From: Terriglobia bacterium
GTDB taxonomy: Bacteria > Acidobacteriota > Terriglobia > Acidiferrales > UBA7541
Length of the DNA: 64,000 bases
Direction: 5' to 3'
NCBI GenBank assembly: GCA_020073605.1
Contig: JAIQEW010000005.1
Span: 124,001-188,000 of the forward strand
Part shown: positions 1-8,976 of the stretch, one piece after another
How positions within the stretch are numbered: the stretch's first letter is position 1
How the letters are laid out: each line of letters opens with the position of its first letter
The notes under the pieces: model-generated
The model's database searches: none
What the model was told of the DNA's origin: nothing
What the model saw: the letters and a program-made list of their open reading frames with translations, nothing else
Translations under genes and position numbers: made by a program

Positions 1-1
1 C

Positions 2-1174
2 GGCTACCGCCCCGACCTCTCGCCCGCGAAGGAAGAGTATAAGAAAGCGCTCGAGTTGATTCGCGCCGCCAAGAGGCCGGTGATCCTGGCGGGACACGGG
101 ATTTCGATTTCCGGCGCGGAGCACGAAGTGCAGGCATTCGCTGAGAAGACGTGCATTCCCGTGGCGATGACGCTGCTGGGACTCGGACACCTCCCGGCGT
201 CCCATGTGCTGAACCTCGGCATGATGGGCATGCACGGCGAGGCTTGGGTCAACAAGACGATTCAGGAAGCCGATCTGTTGCTGGCTTTCGGCATGCGTTT
301 CGATGACCGCGTGACCGGCACGCTCAAAACCTACGCTGTCAACGCGAAGAAGATCCACGTCGATATCGATCCGGCAGAGATCAACAAGAATGTGAAGGTG
401 GACGTGGCGCTCGTCGGTGACCTGCGCAATATTCTGCTCGAGTTGCTGCCGCGCGTCGAATCCGCCAACCATACGGAATGGATCGAGCACATCCACAGCC
501 TCAAGGGCGAAACGGCCGTCCGCGACATTCAGAATCTGCCCGACAATGGCCATCTCTACGCGGCGCACGTAATCAACGATTTGTGGCACGAGACCCGCGA
601 ACACGAAACGATCATCGTGACCGACGTCGGCCAGCACCAGATGTGGGAAGCGCAATACTACAAGCACGAGCAGCCGCGCTCGTTGATCACTTCCGGGGGC
701 CTGGGGACGATGGGATTCGCTCTCCCCGCGGGCGTCGGCGCAAAAGTGGCGCGGCCGGATGCGGACGTTTGGGTCGTCGTCGGCGACGGCGGCTTCCAGA
801 TGACCATGGCCGAGCTCGCGACCATCGTGCAGGAAAACCTGAAAGTGAACATCGCCATCATCAACAACGGCTACCTCGGCATGGTGCGCCAGTGGCAGGA
901 GTTCTTCTACGAGCGCAACTACGAGGCGACGCCGCTGCTGAATCCCGACTTTGCGAAGCTCGCGGAAGCGTACGGCATTCGCAGCATCGTGGTGAAGCAC
1001 CGGTCCGAGGTGGTGCCGGCGGTGCGGGCTGCGCGGGCGCACGAAGGGCCCGTGCTGATCGATTTCAAAGTCGAGCAAGAGGACACCGTGTACCCCATGG
1101 TCGCGGCGGGTTCGGCGCTCCACGACATGATCCGGCGGCCAAATCCCCTGGTCGAAACGGCCGAGGACGAATAG
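2..1174 (+). CDS. ilvB: Acetolactate synthase large subunit, 5'-truncated by window edge
   Basis: Condenses two pyruvates, or pyruvate and 2-oxobutyrate, with thiamine diphosphate, the first step of branched-chain amino-acid synthesis. The visible 390 residues cover the central and C-terminal domains. The TPP-binding GDG motif is seen in VVVGDGGFQMTMAELAT, followed by the NNGYLGMVRQWQ segment typical of biosynthetic enzymes. The reading frame is open from base 2, so the N-terminal pyrimidine-binding domain lies off the window. The regulatory subunit follows after 7 nt, so the two are one operon. Highly confident. Confidence 0.97.
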   Translation, partial: GYRPDLSPAKEEYKKALELIRAAKRPVILAGHGISISGAEHEVQAFAEKTCIPVAMTLLGLGHLPASHVLNLGMMGMHGEAWVNKTIQEADLLLAFGMRFDDRVTGTLKTYAVNAKKIHVDIDPAEINKNVKVDVALVGDLRNILLELLPRVESANHTEWIEHIHSLKGETAVRDIQNLPDNGHLYAAHVINDLWHETREHETIIVTDVGQHQMWEAQYYKHEQPRSLITSGGLGTMGFALPAGVGAKVARPDADVWVVVGDGGFQMTMAELATIVQENLKVNIAIINNGYLGMVRQWQEFFYERNYEATPLLNPDFAKLAEAYGIRSIVVKHRSEVVPAVRAARAHEGPVLIDFKVEQEDTVYPMVAAGSALHDMIRRPNPLVETAEDE

Positions 1175-1181
1175 GAAAACC

Positions 1182-1730
1182 ATGCTCCATACAATTGTCG
1201 TCTATGTGGAAAACAAGCCCGGCGTGCTCTCGCGCGTGGTGACGCTGTTTCGGCGCCGCGCGTTCAATATCGACTCGCTCACCGTCGGCCGCACGGAAAA
1301 ACCCGAAGTCTCGCGGATGACGATCGTGACCGACGCAGATGAGGACCAGGCGCGGCGCATTGTGGCGAACGTTTACAAGCTCGTGAACGTGCTGCTGGTG
1401 GACGATGTGACCCACCAGCCTGCCCTGCTGCGCGACTTGGCGCTCGTCAAGGTCAGCGCCACGGGCGAGAAGCGTTCGCAGATCCTGGAGCTCGCGACCG
1501 TGTTCAAGGCTCGCGTCCTCGATATCGCTTTGGACTCGATTACCCTGGAGCTCACGGGCGGCGAGGAAAAAGTCGATCGCCTGCTGGAATTGCTGAACCC
1601 GTTTGGGCTGCTGGAGGTTGTCCGCACCGGCATCGTGGCCATGCGCCGCGGCGCCAAGTCGCCCGACGTCACAACCAAGGCCAAAAGGATCGGCCCGGTG
1701 GACGACAGCGCCGTCTCGTATTCCGTCTAG
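1182..1730 (+). CDS. ilvN: Acetolactate synthase small (regulatory) subunit
   Basis: Regulatory partner of the large subunit that binds valine through an N-terminal ACT domain and activates the catalytic subunit. The protein is 182 aa, normal for the family. It begins MLHTIVVYVENKPGVLSRVV, the classic ACT beginning with the effector-site NKPGVLSRV stretch, and continues with FNIDSLTVG. The C-terminal half (about residues 80-160) is the conserved ALS small-subunit domain. The ATG is 7 nt after the ilvB stop with a weak GGA ribosome site. It converges on the polX gene with only 8 nt between stops. Confidence 0.97.
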   Translation: MLHTIVVYVENKPGVLSRVVTLFRRRAFNIDSLTVGRTEKPEVSRMTIVTDADEDQARRIVANVYKLVNVLLVDDVTHQPALLRDLALVKVSATGEKRSQILELATVFKARVLDIALDSITLELTGGEEKVDRLLELLNPFGLLEVVRTGIVAMRRGAKSPDVTTKAKRIGPVDDSAVSYSV

Positions 1731-1738
1731 CCCCGCCA

Positions 1739-3532
1739 CTACGCGGATTTTCGCTTCGCGACAGGTTTCTTCGCGGCGTGCGGCTTGGGCCGCAAAGCCG
1801 CGAGGAAATGATCGAGCGGCAGGGTATTGATCACGTCTTTCTTCTCAATCCATCCCCGCCTCGCCGTTTCCACGCCATATTTCATGTAGAGCAGATGGCG
1901 CGTGGAATGCGCGTCGGTTGAAATCACGATCTTCACGCCCCGCTGTTTGGCCATCCGCAGGTGCACGTCCTTCATGTCCAGGCGGTCCGGGAATGCGTTG
2001 CACTCCATCGCCACGCCGTGCTTGGCCGCTGCATCCAGAATGCGTTCCATGTCGTATTCGAAGGGATCGCGGCGGAGCACGAGCCGTCCCGTCGGATGCG
2101 CGATGATCTGCGTGTAGGGGTTCTCGATGGCGGCGAGCATGCGGTCCGTCATCTCAGCCCGCTCCATGTTCATGTAGGAGTGGACCGACGCGACCACCAC
2201 GTCGAGCTCGGCCAGCACCTCGTCTTCCAGATCGAGTGAGCCGTCCTTCTTGATGTCCACTTCTATGCCTGCGAGCAGCCGGATTCCGTGGACCCTCGAT
2301 TGCGCGGCGCGAATCTTCTTGATCTGTTCGAGTGTGCGCTTTTCGTCCATGCCGTTGGCCACGGTGACGGCCTGCGAATGGTCGGTGAGGGCGATGTATT
2401 CGTAGCCCAGGCCGCGCGCGGCCTCGCCCATCTCTTCGATCGAGTTGTGCCCGTCCGACGCAGTCGTGTGCATCTGGAGGTCGCCGCGGATGTCTTCGAG
2501 CGTGACGAGTTTCGGCAGTTTGCCGTGTTCGGCCGCGTCGATCTCGCCGGTGTTTTCGCGCAACTCCGGCTCGATATAGGCGAGCTTCAATTTCGAATAG
2601 ATTTCCTCCTCCGTCCTGCTCGCCACTACCTTGCCGCCCTTGAGCGTCGTGAGGGCGTATTCGTTCAGCGTCCAGCCCATTTCGTTCGCTCGCCCGCGCA
2701 GCGCGACGTTGTGTTCCTTCGAGCCTGTGAAATAGAGCAGGGCGGCGCCGAAGCTTTTCTTTTCGAGCAGCCGCACGTCCACTTGCAGGCCGCTCGTGAG
2801 CCGCACGCTGACTTTGTTTTCTCCGTGCGCGAGGGTTTGCTCGATCTCCGGGTATTTCAAAATATGATCCGCGACGGCGTCGACGTCCTTCTGCTTGTCG
2901 TGGCCCGGCCGCATCGTGATGAGAAGATCGAGGTCGCCAACGGTGTCTTTGCCGCGGCGGAGCGATCCGGCGGGCGTGACGGATTCGACCGCGACGCCGG
3001 CCTTGGCGATAAACACCGCGAGCTTCTGCGCCTCGTCGTCCGCCACATTGAGATGGAAGCGCCCGGAACCGGACAGGTGCTTGAACTGCCCGGCGGCCTT
3101 CAGAATGTTCTGTTCGCTCTTTTCGCCGAACCCGGGGATGTCGTGCAGCTTGCCCTCGCGCGCGAGCTTCTCTAGGCCGTCCACGGTGGCCACCTTGAAT
3201 TTCTTCCAGAGCAGCGCCACTTTCTTGGGGCCGAGCGAGTGCACTTCCAAAAGATCGAGAATCGTGGGCGGATACTTTTTCAGCAGCTTTTGGCGAAGGC
3301 TGTAATCGCCGGTCTTGAGGATTTCGTGGATGTGCGCGGTCATGCCTTCGCCCACGCCCGGAAGCTCCTGAAGCTTCTTGTCGTCCTTGGCGATGTCCTC
3401 GATGCGCTCCGTCAGGCCGTCGAGCAGCTCGGCGACCTTTTCGTAGCTGCGGTAGCGGCCGATGATCGCTCCATCGATTTCGAGCAGTTGCGCCGTCTCG
3501 CGCAGGATTTTCGCGACCTCTTTGTTTTCCAT
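1739..3532 (-). CDS. polX: DNA polymerase/3'-5' exonuclease PolX (Pol X plus PHP domains)
   Basis: Family X polymerase with a C-terminal PHP metal-dependent phosphoesterase, acting in base-excision repair and gap filling. Length from the chosen start is 597 aa, close to the usual 570-580. The N-terminal helix-hairpin-helix region (about 1-130) is followed by the palm domain with GSLRRGKDTVGDLDLL, which supplies the catalytic DxD. The PHP domain starts near residue 340 with DLQMHTTASDGHNS and later ALTDHS. An ATG at 3532 giving MENKEVAKIL is preferred. An upstream in-frame start at 3559 would overlap the NUDIX gene by about 20 nt. The preceding NUDIX gene ends 7 nt before, so they are probably cotranscribed. 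Confidence 0.95.
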   Translation of the reverse strand: MENKEVAKILRETAQLLEIDGAIIGRYRSYEKVAELLDGLTERIEDIAKDDKKLQELPGVGEGMTAHIHEILKTGDYSLRQKLLKKYPPTILDLLEVHSLGPKKVALLWKKFKVATVDGLEKLAREGKLHDIPGFGEKSEQNILKAAGQFKHLSGSGRFHLNVADDEAQKLAVFIAKAGVAVESVTPAGSLRRGKDTVGDLDLLITMRPGHDKQKDVDAVADHILKYPEIEQTLAHGENKVSVRLTSGLQVDVRLLEKKSFGAALLYFTGSKEHNVALRGRANEMGWTLNEYALTTLKGGKVVASRTEEEIYSKLKLAYIEPELRENTGEIDAAEHGKLPKLVTLEDIRGDLQMHTTASDGHNSIEEMGEAARGLGYEYIALTDHSQAVTVANGMDEKRTLEQIKKIRAAQSRVHGIRLLAGIEVDIKKDGSLDLEDEVLAELDVVVASVHSYMNMERAEMTDRMLAAIENPYTQIIAHPTGRLVLRRDPFEYDMERILDAAAKHGVAMECNAFPDRLDMKDVHLRMAKQRGVKIVISTDAHSTRHLLYMKYGVETARRGWIEKKDVINTLPLDHFLAALRPKPHAAKKPVAKRKSA

Positions 3533-3539
3533 GATGAGC

Positions 3540-4097
3540 CTATGCTTTTTGCGCGACAAACTTCGCGTAGTAGAGAATTCCCGCCACCGACTTCGAGTCG
3601 ATGATCTTGCCGGTGCGTATCCACCGCTCGGCCTCGCGCAGCGTGACGGTTTTCTGCGTGATCTTCTCGTCGTCCTCGGGGCGGGCCTTGCCTTTCGTCA
3701 AACCCTCCGCCAGAAATATCTCCATGCGCTCGCCCAGCAGACCCGGAGAAGGGAAGACGTCCAGCAGCCTCTTGATTCGGCGCGCCCGATAGCCGGTCTC
3801 TTCCTGCAATTCGCGGTGCGCGCCTGCAATCGGGTTCTCGCCCGGCTCTTTGTGCCCCGCCACCAGCTCCCAGAGGTATTGCCCGGCGGCGTAGCGGTAT
3901 TGGCGGATCAGCACGATGCGCCCGTCGGGCAGCACGGGCAGTACGACCACCGATCCGTGATGCACCACAATCTCACGCGTTGCTTCCAGTCCGCTTGGCT
4001 CGACCACTTGATCGCGCCGGACGGAAAACACGCGGCCCGTGCACAGGACCGTGCTGCTCAGCACGCGCAATCGCCCGGCTTTTCTCGCTTTCGGCAT
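3540..4097 (-). CDS. NUDIX hydrolase, ADP-ribose pyrophosphatase-like
   Basis: Hydrolyses nucleoside diphosphate derivatives, most likely ADP-ribose or a related sugar nucleotide. The full Nudix box is present: GHKEPGE, seven residues, then RELQEETGY, fitting Gx5Ex7REUxEExGU. It is preceded by LIRQYRYAAGQYLWELVAG, the sequence typical of ADP-ribose pyrophosphatases (NudF type). The ATG at 4097 (MPKARKAGRL) gives 185 aa with a GGAG about 13 nt upstream; an in-frame start further upstream at 4166 would add an unlikely Arg-rich tail. Lies just upstream of polX on the same strand. Confidence 0.9.
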   Translation of the reverse strand: MPKARKAGRLRVLSSTVLCTGRVFSVRRDQVVEPSGLEATREIVVHHGSVVVLPVLPDGRIVLIRQYRYAAGQYLWELVAGHKEPGENPIAGAHRELQEETGYRARRIKRLLDVFPSPGLLGERMEIFLAEGLTKGKARPEDDEKITQKTVTLREAERWIRTGKIIDSKSVAGILYYAKFVAQKA

Positions 4098-4253
4098 TCT
4101 CGCGCTCGCTCCTTTGCTTCTTGGCAGCCGCAATTCTACCCTATGCCCTCGCCTCGCGTCCCCCACGCCGTGCTACGGCTTGGAGCGTCTCATCCGTGCC
4201 ACCACGATTTCCTCTAATTGCTCCGTCTCATCTATACTGGATGCAGGGCATTC

Positions 4254-5039
4254 ATGCCGATCAATACCGTTATCGTTGACGACGAGCGTCCCGCGCGGGA
4301 CGAGCTTGCCTACCTGCTCAAGGGCTTTCCGGAAGTAAACGTCGTGGCGCAGGGCAAGAACGGGCTCGAAGCCGTCGCACTGATCAAAGAGCACGATCCC
4401 GACCTCGTCTTTCTGGACGTGCAGATGCCCGGCCTCGACGGTTTCGGCGTGATCAAGAAGCTCGTCGAGCGCAAAGTGCGCTTTCCGCAGATTGTTTTCG
4501 CGACGGCCTACGACCACTACGCCGTCCATGCCTTCGAGGTGAACGCAGTTGACTACGTGTTGAAGCCTTTCGACAGGGCCCGCATCGCGAAGGCGATCCA
4601 GCGCGCGAAGAAGATGGTCGATGCCAATACCTCGCCCGTCGAACGTTTGGAGACTCTGGTCGGCCAACTGGGCGCCGGAGCGCCGAAACGGGGCGCCGCG
4701 CAGCCTGTAAAACTCCTCGTCAAGTCGCAGTCCCGCATGATTCTGATCGATGCCGACGACATGATCTACGCGTCGATTCAGGACGGTGCGATCACGATCT
4801 TCTCGCGCGAGATCGAAGGCGTCTCGAACTACCGCACGGTCGAGGAGCTGATGGAGGCTCTCGACCCCGCCGTCTTCTGGCGCCCGCACCGCTCGTATCT
4901 CGTCAACATCAATCACATCAAGGAAGTCGTGCCGTGGTTCAAGTCGAGCTTCATGCTCAAGATGAACGACAAGCGCGCCAGCGAAATTCCCGTCTCCCGC
5001 AACCAGACCAAGCGCCTCCGCGAGCTCTTGAAGCTGTAA
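4254..5039 (+). CDS. LytTR-family response regulator
   Basis: DNA-binding two-component response regulator, 261 aa. Residues 1-120 form a receiver domain: the acidic pair is in IVDDERPAR, the phospho-acceptor Asp is in LVFLDVQMPG, and the conserved Lys is in DYVLKPF. Residues about 155-258 form a LytTR DNA-binding domain with FWRPHRSYLVNINHIKEV near the end. No histidine kinase is adjacent, so it is an orphan here. The ATG at 4254 (MPINTVIVDD) is chosen because the receiver begins directly after it; a TATACT hexamer lies at 4233-4238, placing a plausible transcription start about 10 nt upstream. Confidence 0.93.
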   Translation: MPINTVIVDDERPARDELAYLLKGFPEVNVVAQGKNGLEAVALIKEHDPDLVFLDVQMPGLDGFGVIKKLVERKVRFPQIVFATAYDHYAVHAFEVNAVDYVLKPFDRARIAKAIQRAKKMVDANTSPVERLETLVGQLGAGAPKRGAAQPVKLLVKSQSRMILIDADDMIYASIQDGAITIFSREIEGVSNYRTVEELMEALDPAVFWRPHRSYLVNINHIKEVVPWFKSSFMLKMNDKRASEIPVSRNQTKRLRELLKL

Positions 5040-5125
5040 CCGCCGCGCGCTGCGAACGCCGCCAGGCAGCACATGCCCGCCGAACCGGATTTGCGCATCA
5101 CGCGGAGCAATGTGACAATACGTCC

Positions 5126-5929
5126 ATGCAAAAATCCTTTGTCACGTCACTCGTGGTTTTAGCGGCTGGGCTGGTGCTTGTGGGCAACGCCGGGGCACAA
5201 CAAACTCCACCGGCAAAGACTCCGCCGAGTGCTGCCGCAAGCGCTCAGAAGGCGCTCCCGGCCGCGGAAGCGCCAGCGCCCGCGGCAGCAAACCAGGGTG
5301 CTCCAGCACTTACCACACAGAAGGAGAAGGGCAGCTACGCGCTAGGAATGAATATCGGCAGAAGCCTCAGCAGGCAGTCGCTCGATGTCGACTCGGCCAG
5401 CCTGAGTCGCGGCATAGAAGACACTCTGGCCGGCGGCAAGATGCTTCTGACGGACGACGAAGCGCAGGCCGCGCTCACAGAGCTACAGGCCGAGGTGCGC
5501 AAGAAGCAGGAAGCAGAGGCTCAGGTGGCTGGGGAGGCCAACATGAAAGAAGGCGAATCTTTTCTCGCGGACAACAAAACGAAAGAGGGCGTGGTCACGC
5601 TGCCCAGCGGTCTTCAGTACAAGATTCTAACGCCGGGCACGGGAGCGAAGCCCTCGGCCAGCGACACCGTGGTTTGCAACTACCGGGGCACGCTTATCAA
5701 TGGAACGGAATTCGACAGCTCCTACAAGCGCGGCCAGCCGGCGTCGTTTCCCGTCGGCCAGGTGATCAAGGGCTGGACCGAAGCGCTACAGCTGATGCCG
5801 GTGGGATCGAAGTGGCAGCTCTTCATTCCGCCTGATCTTGCCTACGGCCAGCGCGGGGCGGGCGGCGCCATCGGCCCCAACGCCACGCTTGTTTTTGAGG
5901 TAGAGCTGCTCTCGATTCAGGGGAAGTGA
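5126..5929 (+). CDS. Secreted FKBP-type peptidyl-prolyl cis-trans isomerase
   Basis: Periplasmic or envelope proline isomerase, 267 aa. A signal peptide (MQKSFVTSLVVLAAGLVLVG, cleavage near AGA-QQ) is followed by a Pro/Ala-rich linker. Next comes an FKBP_N-type helical dimerization domain (about residues 65-150, with YALGMNIGRSLSRQ) and a C-terminal FKBP domain (about 160-267). The FKBP domain contains GTLINGTEFDSSY, QVIKGWTEALQLM and IPPDLAYGQRGAG, the usual active-site segments. The architecture matches the Mip/FkpA group. The ATG at 5126 is chosen because it opens the signal peptide. Confidence 0.93.
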   Translation: MQKSFVTSLVVLAAGLVLVGNAGAQQTPPAKTPPSAAASAQKALPAAEAPAPAAANQGAPALTTQKEKGSYALGMNIGRSLSRQSLDVDSASLSRGIEDTLAGGKMLLTDDEAQAALTELQAEVRKKQEAEAQVAGEANMKEGESFLADNKTKEGVVTLPSGLQYKILTPGTGAKPSASDTVVCNYRGTLINGTEFDSSYKRGQPASFPVGQVIKGWTEALQLMPVGSKWQLFIPPDLAYGQRGAGGAIGPNATLVFEVELLSIQGK

Positions 5930-5952
5930 GTAGTGATTGGTGAGTAGTGATT
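5927..5952 (+). repeat. Tandem 14-mer direct repeat
   Basis: TGAGTAGTGATT occurs at 5927-5938 and again at 5941-5952, separated by GG, starting inside the stop codon of the FKBP gene. The rest of the gap to trpS (to 6099) holds a small CTCGC/GCGAG hairpin and an AT-rich stretch ahead of the trpS start, but no gene. Confidence 0.75.
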
Positions 5953-6099
5953 CGTGGCTCGCGTTCTGCGAGTCGTGTGTATTGGTGGGGTTTCGAGAGA
6001 GTGCTTCTTAACTCTGAACCCTCAACTTTGTGCTAGCATCGCCTTTGTCATTTTCTATTTTCACTTTTCCGTTTTCAGCACCGGGGGATTTTCTCTAGA

Positions 6100-7362
6100 G
6101 TGGCGAAGCGCAAACGAGTTCTGAGCGGCATGCGGCCCACCGGCCGTCTCCACCTCGGCCATTACTTCGGCGCCCTCCAGAATTGGCTCAAACTCCAGGA
6201 AGAATACGAGTGCTTCTTTTTCGTCGCCGATTGGCACGCCCTGACGACGCACTACGAGGACACTTCTTCCGTCGCTGAAAACACGTTGCAAGTAGCCACC
6301 GACTGGCTTTCGGTGGGCCTTGATCCCGCGAAATCGACGATGTTCGTCCAGTCGAGCATCATCGAGCACGCCGAGCTGCACGTGCTGCTTTCGATGATCA
6401 CACCGCTTTCGTGGCTCGAGCGCGTACCTACCTACAAAGAGCAGATCGAAAACCTGAAAGACCGCGACCTCGGCACCTACGGCTTCCTCGGCTATCCGCT
6501 CCTGCAATCGGCGGACATTGTGGTCTACGACGCCGACTTTGTTCCGGTGGGCGAGGACCAGGTACCGCACGTCGAGCTGACGCGTGAAGTTGTCAGGCGG
6601 TTCAATGCTCACTTCGGCCTGAAGGTCAAAGACGCCTTATTTCAAGACAGTTATCGCGACGATCTTCACCATGTCCTCATGAAGATGGGCGAGCTCGAGA
6701 AGCCAATGCCATTGTGGAAATTGGTGGAACAGGGCGGTATGCGCGCCGAAACAAGGGCTCTTCTTCGGAGTGAGATGCGAAAGCACGCCGCTGAAGTGGG
6801 AATCGACAATTTTCGACGCTCGCTCGGCACGCTCAAGAAGTATTTTATCTGGGGAGAAGTCTTGCACGAACCGGGGCACTTGCTCACCGAAACGCCGCGT
6901 TTGCCCGGTACGGACGGCCGGCGAATGGCCAAGAGTTATGGCAACGCCATCTGGCTCTCCGATCCGCCGGACGAAATCCGCAACAAGGTCCGCAATATGA
7001 TGACGGACCCGCAACGCCAGCGCCGGACCGATCCCGGCCGCCCCGAGGTCTGTCCCGTGTTTGCCTGGCACAAGCTGTTCTCCGCGCCGGACTTGGTCGC
7101 GCGCATTGACGGCGAATGCCGCACGGCGGCGATCGGCTGCGTCGACTGCAAGAAGCTGATGGCGGAAAACCTGGTCACGTGGATCGAGCCGATCCAGGAA
7201 CGCCGCAAAGAATTGGAGGCGCATCCGCAGAAAGTTTGGGATATCCTCGACGCCGGCGGGAAGAAGGCGCACGCGGCCGCGCGGCGCACCATGAAGCGCG
7301 TCCGCAACGCGATATTCAAGTGGGACGAGGCGCGCCCGCCGCGGCGGGCCGGGGGCAACTGA
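6100..7362 (+). CDS. trpS: Tryptophanyl-tRNA synthetase with a 78-residue insertion
   Basis: Charges tRNA-Trp with tryptophan (class Ic synthetase). The HIGH-type motif appears as GRLHLGHYFGAL near residue 15, the tryptophan-pocket region as VPVGEDQVPHVELTREV, and the KMSKS loop as GRRMAKSYGN. At 420 aa it is about 80 residues longer than typical bacterial enzymes. The excess sits between RRFNAHFG and GEVLHEP (nt 6619-6852), directly before the LLTETPRLPG strand and the KMSKS loop. A GTG start is used, with a GGGGGA about 11 nt upstream. scpA follows after 1 nt, so the genes are probably cotranscribed. Confidence 0.95.
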   Translation: MAKRKRVLSGMRPTGRLHLGHYFGALQNWLKLQEEYECFFFVADWHALTTHYEDTSSVAENTLQVATDWLSVGLDPAKSTMFVQSSIIEHAELHVLLSMITPLSWLERVPTYKEQIENLKDRDLGTYGFLGYPLLQSADIVVYDADFVPVGEDQVPHVELTREVVRRFNAHFGLKVKDALFQDSYRDDLHHVLMKMGELEKPMPLWKLVEQGGMRAETRALLRSEMRKHAAEVGIDNFRRSLGTLKKYFIWGEVLHEPGHLLTETPRLPGTDGRRMAKSYGNAIWLSDPPDEIRNKVRNMMTDPQRQRRTDPGRPEVCPVFAWHKLFSAPDLVARIDGECRTAAIGCVDCKKLMAENLVTWIEPIQERRKELEAHPQKVWDILDAGGKKAHAAARRTMKRVRNAIFKWDEARPPRRAGGN

Positions 7363-7363
7363 C

Positions 7364-8146
7364 GTGGCGTCACCATCACCCTATCGCATCAATTTGCCGG
7401 CGTACGAAGGCCCGCTCGATCTCCTGCTCGATATGATCCGCAAGCAGGAGATGGACATCCACAACATCCCCATCGCCAAGGTCACCGAGCAGTATCTCGA
7501 CTACCTGCACCAGCTCGAAACGCTCGATATCGACGTCTCCGCCGACTTCATCTATATGGCCGCGACTCTGATCCACATCAAGTCGAAGATGCTGTTGCCG
7601 GCCGACCCGCTCGCCGGGCCCGACGCGCAGGAAGATCCGCGCGACGAGCTGGTCCATCGTCTGCTCGAGCACGAAAAGTTCAAGAACGCCGCGCAGCTTC
7701 TCTATCAGAAGCAGCAAGTCGAGGCGAACGTGTGGTCGCGCCCGGACCGCGAGCTCTATACCGGCGACGCGATCGAAGGCGAAATGGTGGTTTCGCTCGT
7801 CGATCTCATCAAGACGTTCCACGAAGTGCTCGAGCGCCGCAAATCCGTCACGAAATTCGAGCTGCACCACGAAACGGTGACGATCGCGCAGATGATGGAC
7901 CGCCTCCGCCAGCGCCTGACGGTGACCGACGATCCCGTTTCGCTCATCGAGTTCTTTGGCGCGTGCGAGACGCGCAACGCCATGATCGTCGCGCTGCTCG
8001 CCGTGCTCGAAATGGTGCGCATGCAGGCCGTGATTCTGGTGCAGTCGGAGCTTTTCGCCGACATCGGCCTGCGGAAGCACAAGATGTTCGACGCGGTGTT
8101 TGCCGGGCCCGACGCGATGTCGAAAATCGAGGAGCAGTATCTGTGA
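7364..8146 (+). CDS. scpA: Segregation and condensation protein A
   Basis: Kleisin subunit that bridges SMC heads with ScpB for chromosome condensation. It is 260 aa, normal size. The N-terminal YEGPLDLLLDMIRKQEMDIHNI is diagnostic, and FIYMAATLIHIKSKMLLP follows. The C-terminal winged-helix region (about 180-255) shows LIEFFGACETRNAMIVALLAVLEM. Starts with GTG one base after trpS and overlaps scpB through a GTGA. Confidence 0.95.
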   Translation: MASPSPYRINLPAYEGPLDLLLDMIRKQEMDIHNIPIAKVTEQYLDYLHQLETLDIDVSADFIYMAATLIHIKSKMLLPADPLAGPDAQEDPRDELVHRLLEHEKFKNAAQLLYQKQQVEANVWSRPDRELYTGDAIEGEMVVSLVDLIKTFHEVLERRKSVTKFELHHETVTIAQMMDRLRQRLTVTDDPVSLIEFFGACETRNAMIVALLAVLEMVRMQAVILVQSELFADIGLRKHKMFDAVFAGPDAMSKIEEQYL

Positions 8147-8862
8147 CCATGACACCACAAGAAACCCAAGCCGCACTCGAAGCCATCATCTACGCCGCGG
8201 ACGAGCCCGCCACGCTCGACCAGATCGCGAACGCGCTCGGCATGGAGAAGACGGAGGCCCGCGCGGCGCTCGATCTTCTCGTCGCTGCCTATTCGACGGA
8301 CGACCGGGGCATCGAGGTGCGCAGGGTCGCCGGCGGCTGGAAGTTTTACACCAAGCCGCAGCACCACGACGCGGTCCGCAAGTTCATCAAGAGCCTTCAG
8401 CCGCCGCTGCGCCTCACGATGCCCGCGCTCGAGACTCTCGCGGTGATCGCGTACAAGCAGCCGGTCACCGTGCCGGAAATCAACGAGATTCGCGGCGTCC
8501 ACGTCGGCGGCGTCATCAAGACGCTGCTCGAAAAAAGACTCATCACCACCGCCGGCCGCAAGGAAGTGATCGGCCGGCCGATCCTTTACCGCACGTCGAA
8601 GCAGTTCATGATGCGCTTCGGCCTCTCCGATCTCGACGAGCTCCCCAGCCTCAAGGAATTCGAGCAGCTTGCCCAGGCCGCGCTCGGTTCCGATTCGGGG
8701 ATCGCGCCGGCCGAACCGGAAGCGGCCGCCCCGGAATCGCCCGAAGCCCGCGCCATTCGCGAATCCGGCGAAACCAACGACCTTGCCGAACTCGCCGACG
8801 ATGTGCCGGAATCTTCCGAGCAGTCGCGCACGGCTGCGGCTGGCACATCCGAGACCTCCTAG
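8143..8862 (+). CDS. scpB: Segregation and condensation protein B
   Basis: Dimeric winged-helix partner of ScpA in the SMC complex. The GTG at 8143 overlaps the scpA stop as GTGA; an ATG at 8149 is the alternative and gives 237 aa. Two winged-helix domains are recognisable: about residues 1-90 (LEAIIYAADEPATLDQIANALG) and about 95-175 (LETLAVIAYKQPVTVPEINEIRGV, then LLEKRLITTAGRKEVIGRP). A Glu/Ala/Pro-rich, probably disordered tail (about 185-237) follows. Translational coupling with scpA is expected. Confidence 0.94.
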   Translation: MTMTPQETQAALEAIIYAADEPATLDQIANALGMEKTEARAALDLLVAAYSTDDRGIEVRRVAGGWKFYTKPQHHDAVRKFIKSLQPPLRLTMPALETLAVIAYKQPVTVPEINEIRGVHVGGVIKTLLEKRLITTAGRKEVIGRPILYRTSKQFMMRFGLSDLDELPSLKEFEQLAQAALGSDSGIAPAEPEAAAPESPEARAIRESGETNDLAELADDVPESSEQSRTAAAGTSETS

Positions 8863-8976
8863 CGCGCGACGAGTGTTTTAGCAGGGCTTCCCTCCGCCCT
8901 TCTCGACTTACTTCATGTAGAATGTGCCGTCGCAGGTAACGGCCTGGCCGGGGCGGCGGGCGTGAAGGGACGTTTT

